Positions 8,072 to 15,394 of a stretch of DNA of 64,000 nucleotides are shown here, one piece after another; the stretch's first letter is position 1; each line of letters starts with the position of its first letter. Made by a program: the position numbers and the translations under genes. The notes below the pieces were generated by a model. That model ran no database searches. It saw only the letters and a list, made by a program, of their open reading frames with translations, and had not been told where the DNA came from. Source of the stretch: Luteimonas sp. YGD11-2 (GTDB lineage: Bacteria > Pseudomonadota > Gammaproteobacteria > Xanthomonadales > Xanthomonadaceae); assembly GCF_004118975.1 (NCBI RefSeq), contig NZ_CP035376.1, forward strand, positions 1,426,001 through 1,490,000, given 5' to 3'.

Positions 8072-9037
8072 CTACCGGCGCGTCGCCCGCCATTGCGCGC
8101 GCGCGTCGGCCTCGAGGAAGGTCCACGCCACGAACCGGCTCTGCTTGTTGCCCTGGGCCATCGCGACCTCGCGCACCTCGACCGCACCCGCCTCGCGCAG
8201 CTGCCGGCGCACGCCGGGCAGGTGGGCGGACTTCGCGACCAGGCTGCTGAACCACAGCACCTGCGCGCCGTAGGCGCGGCTTTCGCGCACCATCCGGCGC
8301 AGGAACTCCGCTTCGCCGCCCTCGAACCACAGCTCGTGGTCATGGCCGCCGAAGTTCAGTGCCGCTGTCGTCGAAGGCCGCTCCGGCGTGGCCAGCTGGT
8401 GCCGCTTGCGCTGGTTGGCCTGCGCGGCCTCCTTCGCGGAGGCGTGGAACGGCGGATTGCACAGGGTCAGGTCGAAGCGGTCGTCGTCGTGCATCACCCC
8501 GCGGAACACCTGCCCGCGGCGCGGCTGGTGGCGCAGCGTGATCGCCCGGTCCAGGCGGTTGGAATGGACGATCGCCGCGGCCACCTGCAGCGAGGTGGCA
8601 TCGATGTCGGTGCCGACGAAGCGCCAGCCGTACCCGGCATGGCCCAGCAGCGGATAGATGCAGCTGGCGCCGACGCCGATGTCGAGTACGCGGACCCCGG
8701 CGCCGCGCGGAACCGTGCCGTCGCCGGTGTCGGCCAGCAGGTCGGCGAGGCCGTGCAGGTAATCGGCGCGACCGGGGATCGGTGGGCACAACGCACCGTC
8801 GGGCAGGTCCCAGTGGGCGATGCCGTAGTCGACGTGGAGCAGCGCGCGGTTGAGTTCGCGCACGGCCGCCGGATCGCTGAAATCGAGGCTGGTGTCTCCG
8901 CGCGGGGTGGTGACCAGGTGCGGGGCCAATGCGGGCCACGCCTGCAGCAGCCGCGCGAAGTCGTAGCGCCCCTGGTGGCGGTTGCGCGGGTGGAACCTGC
9001 GGGCCGGCCGCTGCGATCCGGGTGTCTTCGCCGTCAT
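8072..9037 (-). CDS. rlmF: 23S rRNA (adenine(1618)-N6)-methyltransferase
   Basis: A 321-residue SAM-dependent methyltransferase. It has the N-terminal HPRNRHQGRYDF block, the Rossmann SAM site LDIGVGASCIYP (118-129), GTDID (143-147) and the N6-adenine catalytic motif NPPF (194-197) followed by HAS. This order matches RlmF, which methylates A1618 of 23S rRNA using free rRNA. The gene ends 3 bp from the HhH protein tail to tail and begins 7 bp downstream of the RIO kinase stop, so it is probably cotranscribed with that kinase. Confidence 0.93.
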   Translation of the reverse strand: MTAKTPGSQRPARRFHPRNRHQGRYDFARLLQAWPALAPHLVTTPRGDTSLDFSDPAAVRELNRALLHVDYGIAHWDLPDGALCPPIPGRADYLHGLADLLADTGDGTVPRGAGVRVLDIGVGASCIYPLLGHAGYGWRFVGTDIDATSLQVAAAIVHSNRLDRAITLRHQPRRGQVFRGVMHDDDRFDLTLCNPPFHASAKEAAQANQRKRHQLATPERPSTTAALNFGGHDHELWFEGGEAEFLRRMVRESRAYGAQVLWFSSLVAKSAHLPGVRRQLREAGAVEVREVAMAQGNKQSRFVAWTFLEADARAQWRATRR

Positions 9038-9044
9038 GCCGCGA

Positions 9045-9899
9045 TCAGTTCTCGTCCTGCGCCTCGCGCCCCTGCTGGCGGATCAGTGCCAGCTCGCGTG
9101 CGTCGTTGATGGCGTCGCGCACGCCGTCGAGATCGATGGTGCCTTCGTCGAACGTGAACTCGCCGGTGAGCACGGTGTCGGGCTGCAGCGCACCGGCCTC
9201 GAACAGCGCCCACATTTCCTCGCCGTACCAGGTGTCGAGCAGTTCCGGCGCCCAGCGACCGAGGGTGGCGGTGAGGTTGTTGACGTCGCGCAGCAGCATC
9301 GTGCGCGCGGCGTTGTTGCCGGCGGCGCTGACCACCTGCGGGAAGTCGATCACCACCGGGCCATCGGGCCCGACCAGCACGTTGTAGGCCGACAGGTCCC
9401 CATGGATCAGGCCGCAGCACAGCATCCGCACCACCTGGCGCACCAGCACCGCGTGGAACTCGCGCGCCTGCTCCGCGGTGAGCTCGACTTCGCCCAGGCG
9501 GGGCGCGGAGAAGCCGGCGGCATCGGTGACGAGCTCCATGACCAGCACGCCGTGGAAGAAGCCGTGCGGCTCGGGCACCCGCACGCCGGCGGCGCGCAGC
9601 TGGTACAGCGCATCCACCTCGGCGTTCTTCCACTCCGCCTCCTGCTGCCGGCGGCCGTAACGGCTGCCGGTGGCGACGGCGCGCGATTCGCGGCTGCCGC
9701 GCGACTTGCGGCCTTCCTGGTACTGCACGCGCTTCTGGAAACTGCGGTGCGCCATGTCCTTGTAGACCTTGGCGCACCGCACCTCGCCGCCGGAGCGGAC
9801 AACGTAGACGGCGGCTTCCTTGCCGCTCTTGAGCGGTCGCACCACTTCATCGATGACGCCTTCTTCGATCAGCGTCAGCAGGCTTGCAGGAGTTTTCAC
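9045..9899 (-). CDS. PA4780-family RIO1-like serine protein kinase
   Basis: A 284-residue atypical kinase from a GTG start at 9899. I chose it because family members begin (M)KTPxxLxxLxxxGxIDEVVRPLxSGKEA at that point, and upstream codons give low-complexity Arg/Pro. Visible features are a nucleotide-binding segment with SGKEAAVYVV (25-34), Lys44 in CAKVYK, the catalytic loop HGDLSAYNVL (166-175) and the metal-binding VIDFPQ (183-188). Typical bacterial RIO kinases have HGDLSxxN and DxPQ, retained here. Substrates in bacteria are unknown. It is upstream of rlmF with a 7-bp gap, hinting at an rRNA-related role. Confidence 0.9.
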   Translation of the reverse strand: MKTPASLLTLIEEGVIDEVVRPLKSGKEAAVYVVRSGGEVRCAKVYKDMAHRSFQKRVQYQEGRKSRGSRESRAVATGSRYGRRQQEAEWKNAEVDALYQLRAAGVRVPEPHGFFHGVLVMELVTDAAGFSAPRLGEVELTAEQAREFHAVLVRQVVRMLCCGLIHGDLSAYNVLVGPDGPVVIDFPQVVSAAGNNAARTMLLRDVNNLTATLGRWAPELLDTWYGEEMWALFEAGALQPDTVLTGEFTFDEGTIDLDGVRDAINDARELALIRQQGREAQDEN

Positions 9900-10214
9900 G
9901 GGGTCCCGGGGCTGGGTCGCGCGGGCAGGGCCCCGCGACGGGCGTGCAGTGTCGCCGAAAGCGCGCCCGAACGCGCCGGGTGCGTGCGGCGGGAGTTCAC
10001 GTTCCGCCGGTCCGACGGCACGTCGCGCAAGGTTCATCTCCTGACACCGGGGGAATTGACACGGTTGGAGTGCGGCGTGCGCGTCGTGCGCCCCATGGCG
10101 CACAGCGTGGCCTCGTCCGCGCTCGTCTCCATGCGGCGGCGGCGCAAGCCCGGGTGCCGGGTTCCGGTGCCGGGTCGCGGGTGGCGGTGAGGTGCTTCGT
10201 TCCGGGCGGCGCTG

Positions 10215-10331
10215 CCCGTCGCGCGCACCGGGGGGTGTGCTCCCCCGGCCGGAGTCCGCGTCCAGCTACCACGGCCGGCCGCCGGCCATCCATGGCCGGC
10301 TGGGAGCACACCCCCCGGTGCACGCGACGGG
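10215..10331. repeat. 117-bp hairpin repeat, type A, copy 1
   Basis: The two 30-base ends form an imperfect inverted repeat: CCCGTCGCGCGCACCGGGGG at the left, its complement with one mismatch at the right. Inside lies a GC-rich core with nested GGCCGG/CCGGCC pairings. The whole element reads the same as 43962-44078, base for base as far as I can check by eye. A transcript would fold into a very long hairpin. It is not associated with any transposase in this window. Confidence 0.85.
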
Positions 10332-10523
10332 CCCGGGCATTCGCCGGCTCCGGTACGAAAATCCACAGCCGTTGTACCGGCGTCGCCGGCGCGCTGACAC
10401 GCACGTGCATTCGGCAGCTTTGGCATTCGAGGTCACGAGCAGCGGTTGCTGCGCTCGCCTGCAACCGGCCACGCGTGCGTTCCTCGTCCTGACGTTCTTC
10501 GTCCGGACCCAGCGACGGTTCGG

Positions 10524-10637
10524 GCCCGCCGTGGACGCAGGGGGATGTCCAGAGCCGGCCATGGACGGCCGGCGGCCGGATGTGGGAGCAGGACGCGGAG
10601 ATATCCGGCTGGGCATCCCCCTGTGGCCGCGGCGGGC
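10524..10637. repeat. 114-bp hairpin repeat, type B, copy 1
   Basis: Its ends (GCCCGCCGTGGACGCAGGGG at the left; a near-complement ending CCGCGGCGGGC at the right) form an inverted repeat. Its core, AGCCGGCCATGGACGGCCGG, is close to the reverse complement of the type A core. Types A and B therefore look like one element family in opposite orientation with different arms. It matches 44261-44374 with a single difference that I can see (GGAC versus GGAT in the core). Confidence 0.85.
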
Positions 10638-10659
10638 CGCCGGCGCCGCCATCCGGCCC

Positions 10660-10765
10660 GCGCTCCGGCTCTGGCCCCGGCTCTGCTCTGGCGCCTGGCT
10701 CGGCTCCGGCTCTAGCCCTGGCTCCGGCTCTAGCCCTGGCTCCGGCTCTGGCTCTGGCCTGGTCC
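10660..10765. repeat. short tandem repeat tract (GGCTCC/GGCTCT units)
   Basis: Degenerate hexamer repeats of GGCTCC, GGCTCT and CCGGCT fill this stretch. The 18-bp unit GGCTCCGGCTCTAGCCCT occurs perfectly twice in a row (10702-10719, 10720-10737) with partial copies on both sides. It is absent from the second repeat locus near 44.4 kb, where only CCCTGGCTGTGGCTTGG remains. It is a candidate variable-number tandem repeat. Confidence 0.75.
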
Positions 10766-10830
10766 GGTTCAAAGCTTCCGCACGCGAGCCTCCGCGCTGG
10801 GATGGAATCCCTCGATCGGAGACGACCAAA

Positions 10831-10856
10831 GAAAAAGGCCCGGACATGCCGGGCCT
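10831..10856 (-). terminator. Rho-independent terminator of the Lys-rich small protein gene
   Basis: On the minus strand AGGCCCGG-loop-CCGGGCCT (8-bp stem, 5-nt loop) is followed directly by TTTTTC, a classical intrinsic terminator. It lies 22 bp after the stop codon of the gene ending at 10879. Confidence 0.9.
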
Positions 10857-10878
10857 CGCGAGCGTCGCTGGAGCGCGG

Positions 10879-10995
10879 TCAGACCGGGGCGAAGCCCTTG
10901 GTCGCGGTCTTCTCGCGCTTCTCGGCCTTCTTCTCCTTCATGGTCTTGGCCGGTTTCTTCTTCTGCTCTTTCTTCTGGTTGAGGCCCTTGCTCAT
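10879..10995 (-). CDS. 38-residue lysine-rich small protein
   Basis: The ATG at 10995 is preceded by GAGGAGAGACGAA, a strong ribosome-binding site, and the frame is followed by an intrinsic terminator, so this is a real small gene. The peptide is 38 residues, starts SKGLNQKKEQKKKPAKT and is almost entirely Lys, Glu, Ala and Thr. It is predicted to be a highly basic, helical or disordered cytosolic protein. Similar short Lys-rich proteins occur in other xanthomonads, without known function. Nucleic-acid or ribosome binding is only a guess from charge. Confidence 0.75.
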   Translation of the reverse strand: MSKGLNQKKEQKKKPAKTMKEKKAEKREKTATKGFAPV

Positions 10996-11101
10996 TTCGT
11001 CTCTCCTCGGCGCATCGGCGCTGGACTGCGGCGCAGTCGGCCCGCCCAGTATGCGCCCGCGGTGCCACAACGGCGCGACAACGCCAGCGCGGACCGGCCC
11101 G

Positions 11102-11233
11102 TCAGACCAGGTCTTCACCGGTGCGCCGCGCGCGCCGGATGTCCATCAGCACGCCGCGGCCGATCACCACCATCATGATCGCCACCAGCAGCGGCCACAG
11201 CAGCACGTAGAGGGTCATCAGATACACGTTCAT
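11102..11233 (-). CDS. small membrane subunit partnered with the Na+/solute symporter
   Basis: A 43-residue protein with one hydrophobic helix (LMTLYVLLWPLLVAIMMVVI, residues 5-24) followed by a basic tail (RRARRTGEDL). Its ATG overlaps the symporter stop codon (ATGA), so the two are translationally coupled. Short proteins of this type are known beside sodium:solute symporters and annotated as putative transporter small subunits. It probably associates with the symporter in the inner membrane. It is too short to be picked up by many gene finders. Confidence 0.82.
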   Translation of the reverse strand: MNVYLMTLYVLLWPLLVAIMMVVIGRGVLMDIRRARRTGEDLV

Positions 11234-12879
11234 GGGGTGGTCTCCGGTTGCTGGAACGCACGCACGCGTTCGCCAATGAGGTCGAAGTCGAAGGAATCCC
11301 GGTTGCGCAGGCTCATCAGGGTGCACACCACGGTGCTGATGCCGTAGGCATTGAGCGAGCTCAGCAGCACCACGTAGTCGCGCAGGAAGCCGACCATAAA
11401 TGGAGCCAGCACGATCGCGGCGATGGCGCCCACCAGCAGGCCCACGCGCCTGCCGCAGAAGCCGAATGCCATGAGCCCGAGCACCACCCCGGCACCGACG
11501 GCCGCGAACAGTTCGAACACCACCACCGGCAGCCCGTCCAGTGGCAGCAGTTCGAAGCGCAGCAGGGTGAACACCACCAGCGACACCAGCACCGACGAGG
11601 TGAACGCACGGTTGTCGATGCGACCCCAGTAGAAGCTTGCGATCACCGGGAACACGATCGAGCCCCACAGTGCGCCCACGAATACCAGCAGCGAGAGGAT
11701 GTCCACGCGCATGCTCGCGAAGACCAGCCCCGCGGTGGTGGCCACGATCATGGTGGTACGCCCGACCAGCAGCATCGTCGCCGGGTTGACCCGCCCCTTG
11801 CGCGCGAGGTTCTTGCCGTAGACGTCGGTCATCATGATCGCCGACAGCGCCGAAAGATCGGAGTCCGCGGTCGACGACAGCGAGCCGATGACCATGATGA
11901 AGAACACGCCGATCATCACCGGGCCGAGATAGCTCGAGGCCATCTGCGGGATCAGGTTGTTGTGGTCGCCACCGTTTGGCTCCATGCCCACCAGCAGGGC
12001 GATCACCCCGAGCATGCCCAGCCCGATCACGGTGGCGCCGTAGGTGAGGGTGGCCGCCAGGAACGTCGGCCTGATCAGGTCCTCGCGCACCGCGAACAGG
12101 CGCTGGGCAATGGTCTGGTTGCCGATGGCATAGGCCAGCACCGCGACGAAATAGGGCGCGCCCTGTTCGAGGAAGGCGGTCTTCGAGAAGAAGGACGCCT
12201 GCTCACTGCTCAGGCGTTCCCAGCCCTGCGCGATCACGTCGCTGCCGCCGGCGTTGAAGAACACCAGCGGGATGATCAGCGCGGCGGCGCCGAGCAGTGC
12301 GGCAACCTGGGCGACATCCGTCATCACCGATGCGCGGAAGCCCGACCACAGCGAGTAGGACAGCGTGCCGAGGCCCGCGATCAGCACGCCGTGCACGAAA
12401 TCCAGCGGCGACAGCATCGCCACCAGGGCACCGGCGGCGGTGAAGTTGGCCATCAGGCTGATGATGCTGCCGACGATGTTGGAGCCGGCCAGGATCATCT
12501 GGCTGCCACGCCCGTGGCGTGCGTGCATGATCTCGGCCAGGGTGTGCGCGCGCGGGGCGACTTCGCGGAAGCGGCGCCCGAAGGGATAGATGAAGAGGAT
12601 CATCAGCGCGCCCCACAGGCCATAGTGGATCGGCCCGGAAATGCCGTACTTGTAGCCGGAGGTGGCCGCCGCGTAGAACGAGGCCGCCCAGATCCATGTC
12701 GCGGTCATGCTGGCGGCGGAGATGCCGAAGCCCACGGCGCCGTTCGCGTTCATGTAGCCATCGACGTTCTCGTGCCGGCGGCCGATGCGCGTGGACATGA
12801 GGAACGTGCCGCCATAGAACGCGAACAACAGCAGCAGGGCGGTGGAAGTCTGCAATTGATAGAACGGGACGTCGTCCAC
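11230..12879 (-). CDS. sodium:solute symporter (SSS) family transporter
   Basis: From a GTG at 12879 the protein is 549 residues with about 13 hydrophobic segments. The GTG is chosen because GGAGGAA lies 10 bases upstream and the first transmembrane helix follows (residues about 9-30), while codons further upstream are Arg/Pro rich. SSS-type features include the NxxNGxxGFG-like segment after the first helix (GYMNANGAVGFGISAASMTATW), LIAGLGTLYS-like helices and STADSDLSALSAI, part of the Na+ site. The substrate cannot be read; relatives carry amino acids, sugars, acetate or urea. A 43-residue partner is coupled downstream. Confidence 0.88.
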   Translation of the reverse strand: MDDVPFYQLQTSTALLLLFAFYGGTFLMSTRIGRRHENVDGYMNANGAVGFGISAASMTATWIWAASFYAAATSGYKYGISGPIHYGLWGALMILFIYPFGRRFREVAPRAHTLAEIMHARHGRGSQMILAGSNIVGSIISLMANFTAAGALVAMLSPLDFVHGVLIAGLGTLSYSLWSGFRASVMTDVAQVAALLGAAALIIPLVFFNAGGSDVIAQGWERLSSEQASFFSKTAFLEQGAPYFVAVLAYAIGNQTIAQRLFAVREDLIRPTFLAATLTYGATVIGLGMLGVIALLVGMEPNGGDHNNLIPQMASSYLGPVMIGVFFIMVIGSLSSTADSDLSALSAIMMTDVYGKNLARKGRVNPATMLLVGRTTMIVATTAGLVFASMRVDILSLLVFVGALWGSIVFPVIASFYWGRIDNRAFTSSVLVSLVVFTLLRFELLPLDGLPVVVFELFAAVGAGVVLGLMAFGFCGRRVGLLVGAIAAIVLAPFMVGFLRDYVVLLSSLNAYGISTVVCTLMSLRNRDSFDFDLIGERVRAFQQPETTP

Positions 12880-13229
12880 AGGCGGGCGGTTCCTCCGTGC
12901 ACGCGCCCGGAAGGCGCGCGATGACGGCGCAGGAACGGCTGACGCCGGACGTGCAGGTCGCACATCCTCGTAAGGCATCGACGGGGCGGACACGGTCCGC
13001 GAAGTTCGACTGCGCCGGAAATGCGGCCCCGGGTGCGACCGTGACGGTCGCTCGCGCATGGGTCGCGGCGATGCGGTGGAGTCTACCAGCTGGGGGCAGG
13101 GACTTCACCCCGTCTTCATGTCGGCAACGCGGCGAGCGGCGCGCACGCGCAGCGAAAAACAGCGGAAATCGCCGGCGTTTCCTGTCTTGTCGTGCAGCCG
13201 GGGGCGGGCGCGCGGCGCCCGGCAGGACC
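12880..13229. other. 350-bp intergenic region upstream of the symporter
   Basis: No gene is supported here. It lies between the symporter start and the end of the HNH gene, both on the minus strand. The only structured element noticed is a 17-bp perfect palindrome at 13035-13051. The region should contain the symporter promoter, but I cannot place -35/-10 boxes with confidence. Confidence 0.6.
13035..13051. promoter_or_regulatory. 17-bp palindrome, possible operator
   Basis: GCGACCGTGACGGTCGC is a perfect inverted repeat about 156 bp upstream of the symporter start. It could be a regulator binding site, or chance in GC-rich DNA. Confidence 0.3.
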
Positions 13230-13610
13230 TCAGCCGTCGCGCTTGAGCAGGGCACCCAGTGCGGCGAACGGCTGCGTCGTCGCGGCGGCCACTGCATCCT
13301 CGGCACGGCCCGCGGCAACGCCGGTGTGATCGTTGTAGCGTGAGTGCTCGTTGTCGTGGCAGTACACGCACAGCAGTTCCCAGTTGCTGCCGTCGGGCGG
13401 GTTGTCGTCGTGGTTATGGTTGCGGTGGTGGACGGTGAGTTCCGACAGGTTGGCGCGGGTGAACCCGCGTGCGCAGCGGCCGCAGACCCACGGATACATG
13501 CCGAGCGCGCGTTCGCGGTAACCCCTGGCGCGCTGTTCGGCATCACGGCGTGCCTCGGCGACGATGCGGTCGAGGCGGGCGTTGTCGGGCTGGCGCGGGG
13601 GCGTGGCCAT
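13230..13610 (-). CDS. yajD: YajD-family HNH nuclease
   Basis: A 126-residue protein with a compact HNH domain. A Cys pair (Cys43, Cys46 in VCGRC), then HHRNHNHDDNPPDGSNWELLC with the catalytic His doublet and the Asn of the HNH motif, then CxxCH (81-85) form the expected zinc-stabilised beta-beta-alpha-metal fold. YajD and relatives are small stand-alone HNH proteins of uncertain role, not homing or restriction enzymes. An alternative upstream ATG at 13643 adds 11 residues (DACPPPATP). The C-terminal 40 residues (TTQPFAALGALLKRDG) are typical of this group. Confidence 0.87.
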   Translation of the reverse strand: MATPPRQPDNARLDRIVAEARRDAEQRARGYRERALGMYPWVCGRCARGFTRANLSELTVHHRNHNHDDNPPDGSNWELLCVYCHDNEHSRYNDHTGVAAGRAEDAVAAATTQPFAALGALLKRDG

Positions 13611-13705
13611 CGGGGTTGCGGGTGGTGGGCAGGCGTCGAGCATAAGCCGGGGGGCGCGACGCCGCACAGGCTGCACATGCGGCAGCCCGGCCATATCCTC
13701 GCCGG

Positions 13706-14641
13706 ATGACGAAACCATCGATCCGGTCCCAGACCGCACGGGCGACCCGCGACGGAGTCCCGGCCAGTCGCCTGCAGCTGCCACCCGGCCCGTGGGCGAC
13801 CGTGCTCGATGCGCTGTGCGCGCGGTTCCCGCAGGTGGGGCGCGATACCTGGCGGGAGCGTTTCGCGCGCGGCCGCGTGCTCGATGCCGATGGTGCGTGT
13901 CTCGACGTGACCGCGCCCTACCGCGTCGGTGCCGACGTCCAGTACTTCCGCGAGGTACCCGACGAGCCGGCGATCCCGTTCGTCGAGACGCTGCTGCATG
14001 CCGATGCGCACCTGGTGGTGGTGGACAAGCCGCATTTCCTGCCGGTCGCGCCCACGGGTGCGTACGTGCGCGAAACCCTGCTGACCCGCCTCGTGCAGCG
14101 CCTCGGCAATTCCGCGCTGGTGCCCCTGCACCGCATCGACCGTGACACTGCCGGGCTGGTGCTATTCTCCGCGGACCCGGCAAGCCGGGCCGCCTACCAG
14201 GCACTGTTCCGCGAGCGCCGGATCCACAAGGAGTACCGGGCGTTCGCAGCGCCGCTGCCTGCGCTGCGGTTTCCGCATGTGCACCGCAGCCGACTGGAGC
14301 GCGGCGAACCGTTCTTCCGCATGCGCGAGGCCGACGGAGTGCCCAACAGCGAGACGCGCGTCGACGTCCACGCGCGTGGCGGCGATGCATGGTGCTATCG
14401 CCTGGAGCCGGTGACCGGGCGCAAGCACCAGCTGCGCGTGCACATGGCCGCACTTGGCGCACCGATCGTGGGCGACCGCTTCTACCCCGTGCTCGATGAC
14501 CGCGGCGACGACCATGCCCGGCCGCTGCAGCTGTTCGCGCACGCGCTGGAATTCGACGATCCGTTGAGCGGTGAGCGCAGGCGCTTCTCGCGCGGTGCGC
14601 ACGCCGCCACGATGAACGCGGCCACCGCGGGGATGCGGTAA
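13706..14641 (+). CDS. RluA-family pseudouridine synthase
   Basis: A 311-residue RluA-type synthase without an S4 domain. The catalytic motif HRIDRDTAGL (142-151, Asp145) and the flanking VVDKPHFLPVAP (105-116) and RIHKEYRAF motifs are intact. The C-terminal GRKHQLRVHMAALGAPIVGD is also typical. The enzyme isomerises U in RNA. The branch with a long N-terminal extension instead of S4 (residues 1-90) is common in proteobacteria (RluC/TruC-like), but the target site cannot be deduced. It starts 95 bp from the divergent HNH gene. Confidence 0.88.
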   Translation: MTKPSIRSQTARATRDGVPASRLQLPPGPWATVLDALCARFPQVGRDTWRERFARGRVLDADGACLDVTAPYRVGADVQYFREVPDEPAIPFVETLLHADAHLVVVDKPHFLPVAPTGAYVRETLLTRLVQRLGNSALVPLHRIDRDTAGLVLFSADPASRAAYQALFRERRIHKEYRAFAAPLPALRFPHVHRSRLERGEPFFRMREADGVPNSETRVDVHARGGDAWCYRLEPVTGRKHQLRVHMAALGAPIVGDRFYPVLDDRGDDHARPLQLFAHALEFDDPLSGERRRFSRGAHAATMNAATAGMR

Positions 14642-14701
14642 TTCACGTCTGCGGGACGCCGGCACGCAAATGATTCGGCATCGCGACCAGAGGCCTGCCG
14701 C

Positions 14702-15232
14702 ATGTCCAATCATCCGCTCACCGGAGAAGTCTCCAACAGCAAGCTGGCCGCCGTGTTCGACACCGCGGCCGCCGCACGCGAGGCCGCTGAAGGGCTGGTG
14801 CAGGCACTCGCCCTGCATCCCACGCAGGTCAAGGTGGTCACCCCGGACGAGCCCGATGCCGCCATCAAGCTCGAGCCGGAAGGGGGCGGCATCTGGCGCA
14901 CGATCGTCGTGGCCCACATCCGCATGGGCCTGTTCGGCGCCGCCGCCGGCGCCATCGCGTTCGCGATCATGATGTGGGCCGCGTTGCCCTTCGTCGTGCA
15001 GTCGCCGGTGGCCGCAGCGCTGGTGACGATCGCCTTCGGTGGCGTGGGCGGGCTGATGCTGGGCGGGCTGATCGCGATGCGTCCCGACCACGACCGCTAC
15101 GTCGACGCCGCGCGGTCGGCCATTGACGCGCATCGGACCACCGTGCTCGTGCACGCGCGCTCGAAGGATGAACAGCAGCGCGCACGGGAGCTGCTGACCG
15201 CGCGCGGCGGCGCGGTCACCGGAACGCTGTAA
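14702..15232 (+). CDS. membrane protein of unknown function
   Basis: A 176-residue protein. Residues 1-60 are soluble with an ACT/GlsB-like pattern (VFDTAAAAREAAEGLV then VKVVTPDEPDA). Two transmembrane helices follow (about 76-96 and 101-121, rich in Gly/Ala), then a C-terminal soluble part (VLVHARSKDEQQRARELL) that mirrors the N-terminal one. Proteins with this layout (DUF-type general stress proteins, sometimes mis-annotated as riboflavin synthesis) are found in Lysobacteraceae. Function unknown. No operon partner. Confidence 0.7.
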   Translation: MSNHPLTGEVSNSKLAAVFDTAAAAREAAEGLVQALALHPTQVKVVTPDEPDAAIKLEPEGGGIWRTIVVAHIRMGLFGAAAGAIAFAIMMWAALPFVVQSPVAAALVTIAFGGVGGLMLGGLIAMRPDHDRYVDAARSAIDAHRTTVLVHARSKDEQQRARELLTARGGAVTGTL

Positions 15233-15320
15233 GGCGTCGACCCACGCCGGGGGAGGGGCGTGATGGCGCACTCATCTCCATGAATCCGCGCCGCTGTTCG
15301 CACCGGGACATGTTGCTGAA

Positions 15321-15326
15321 TATACA
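15321..15326 (+). promoter_or_regulatory. possible -10 element upstream of the YqcI/YcgG operon
   Basis: TATACA within TGAATATACATCG is the most AT-rich point in the 162-bp gap before the YqcI/YcgG gene and fits a sigma-70 -10 hexamer. No good -35 box is visible at 16-18 bp. Confidence 0.3.
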
Positions 15327-15394
15327 TCGCGGTCGCTACCGCCTGCCTAACCTCGGTTGCATGCCAATCCGGCGAAAGCAGAGCCAGTCCCCGC

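Larger units (their letters stand above)
9900..10878. other. 979-bp non-coding region with hairpin repeats
   Basis: No believable gene lies between the RIO kinase start and the small Lys-rich protein. The region holds two long palindromic elements (10215-10331 and 10524-10637), a GGCTCC/GGCTCT-rich tandem tract (about 10660-10765) and a strong terminator. ORFs reading through it consist of low-complexity Arg/Pro/Ala. The same arrangement of palindromes recurs at 43.96-44.37 kb. Confidence 0.85.

Noticed and set aside
10215-10637. Hairpin repeats considered as a CRISPR array or insertion sequence
   Set aside because: There are only two palindromes without regularly spaced repeats or unique spacers, and no transposase or cas gene is present.
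11248-12924. 558-residue plus-strand ORF opposite the symporter
   Set aside because: Antisense code of hydrophobic helices yields Glu/His/Gln-rich sequence without a domain.
13230-13610. HNH protein considered as a homing endonuclease or restriction enzyme
   Set aside because: It is a short YajD-type protein with no intron, intein or methyltransferase nearby.
12203-14131. 642-residue minus-strand ORF
   Set aside because: It crosses the symporter, a non-coding region and the HNH gene in another frame; low-complexity composition.
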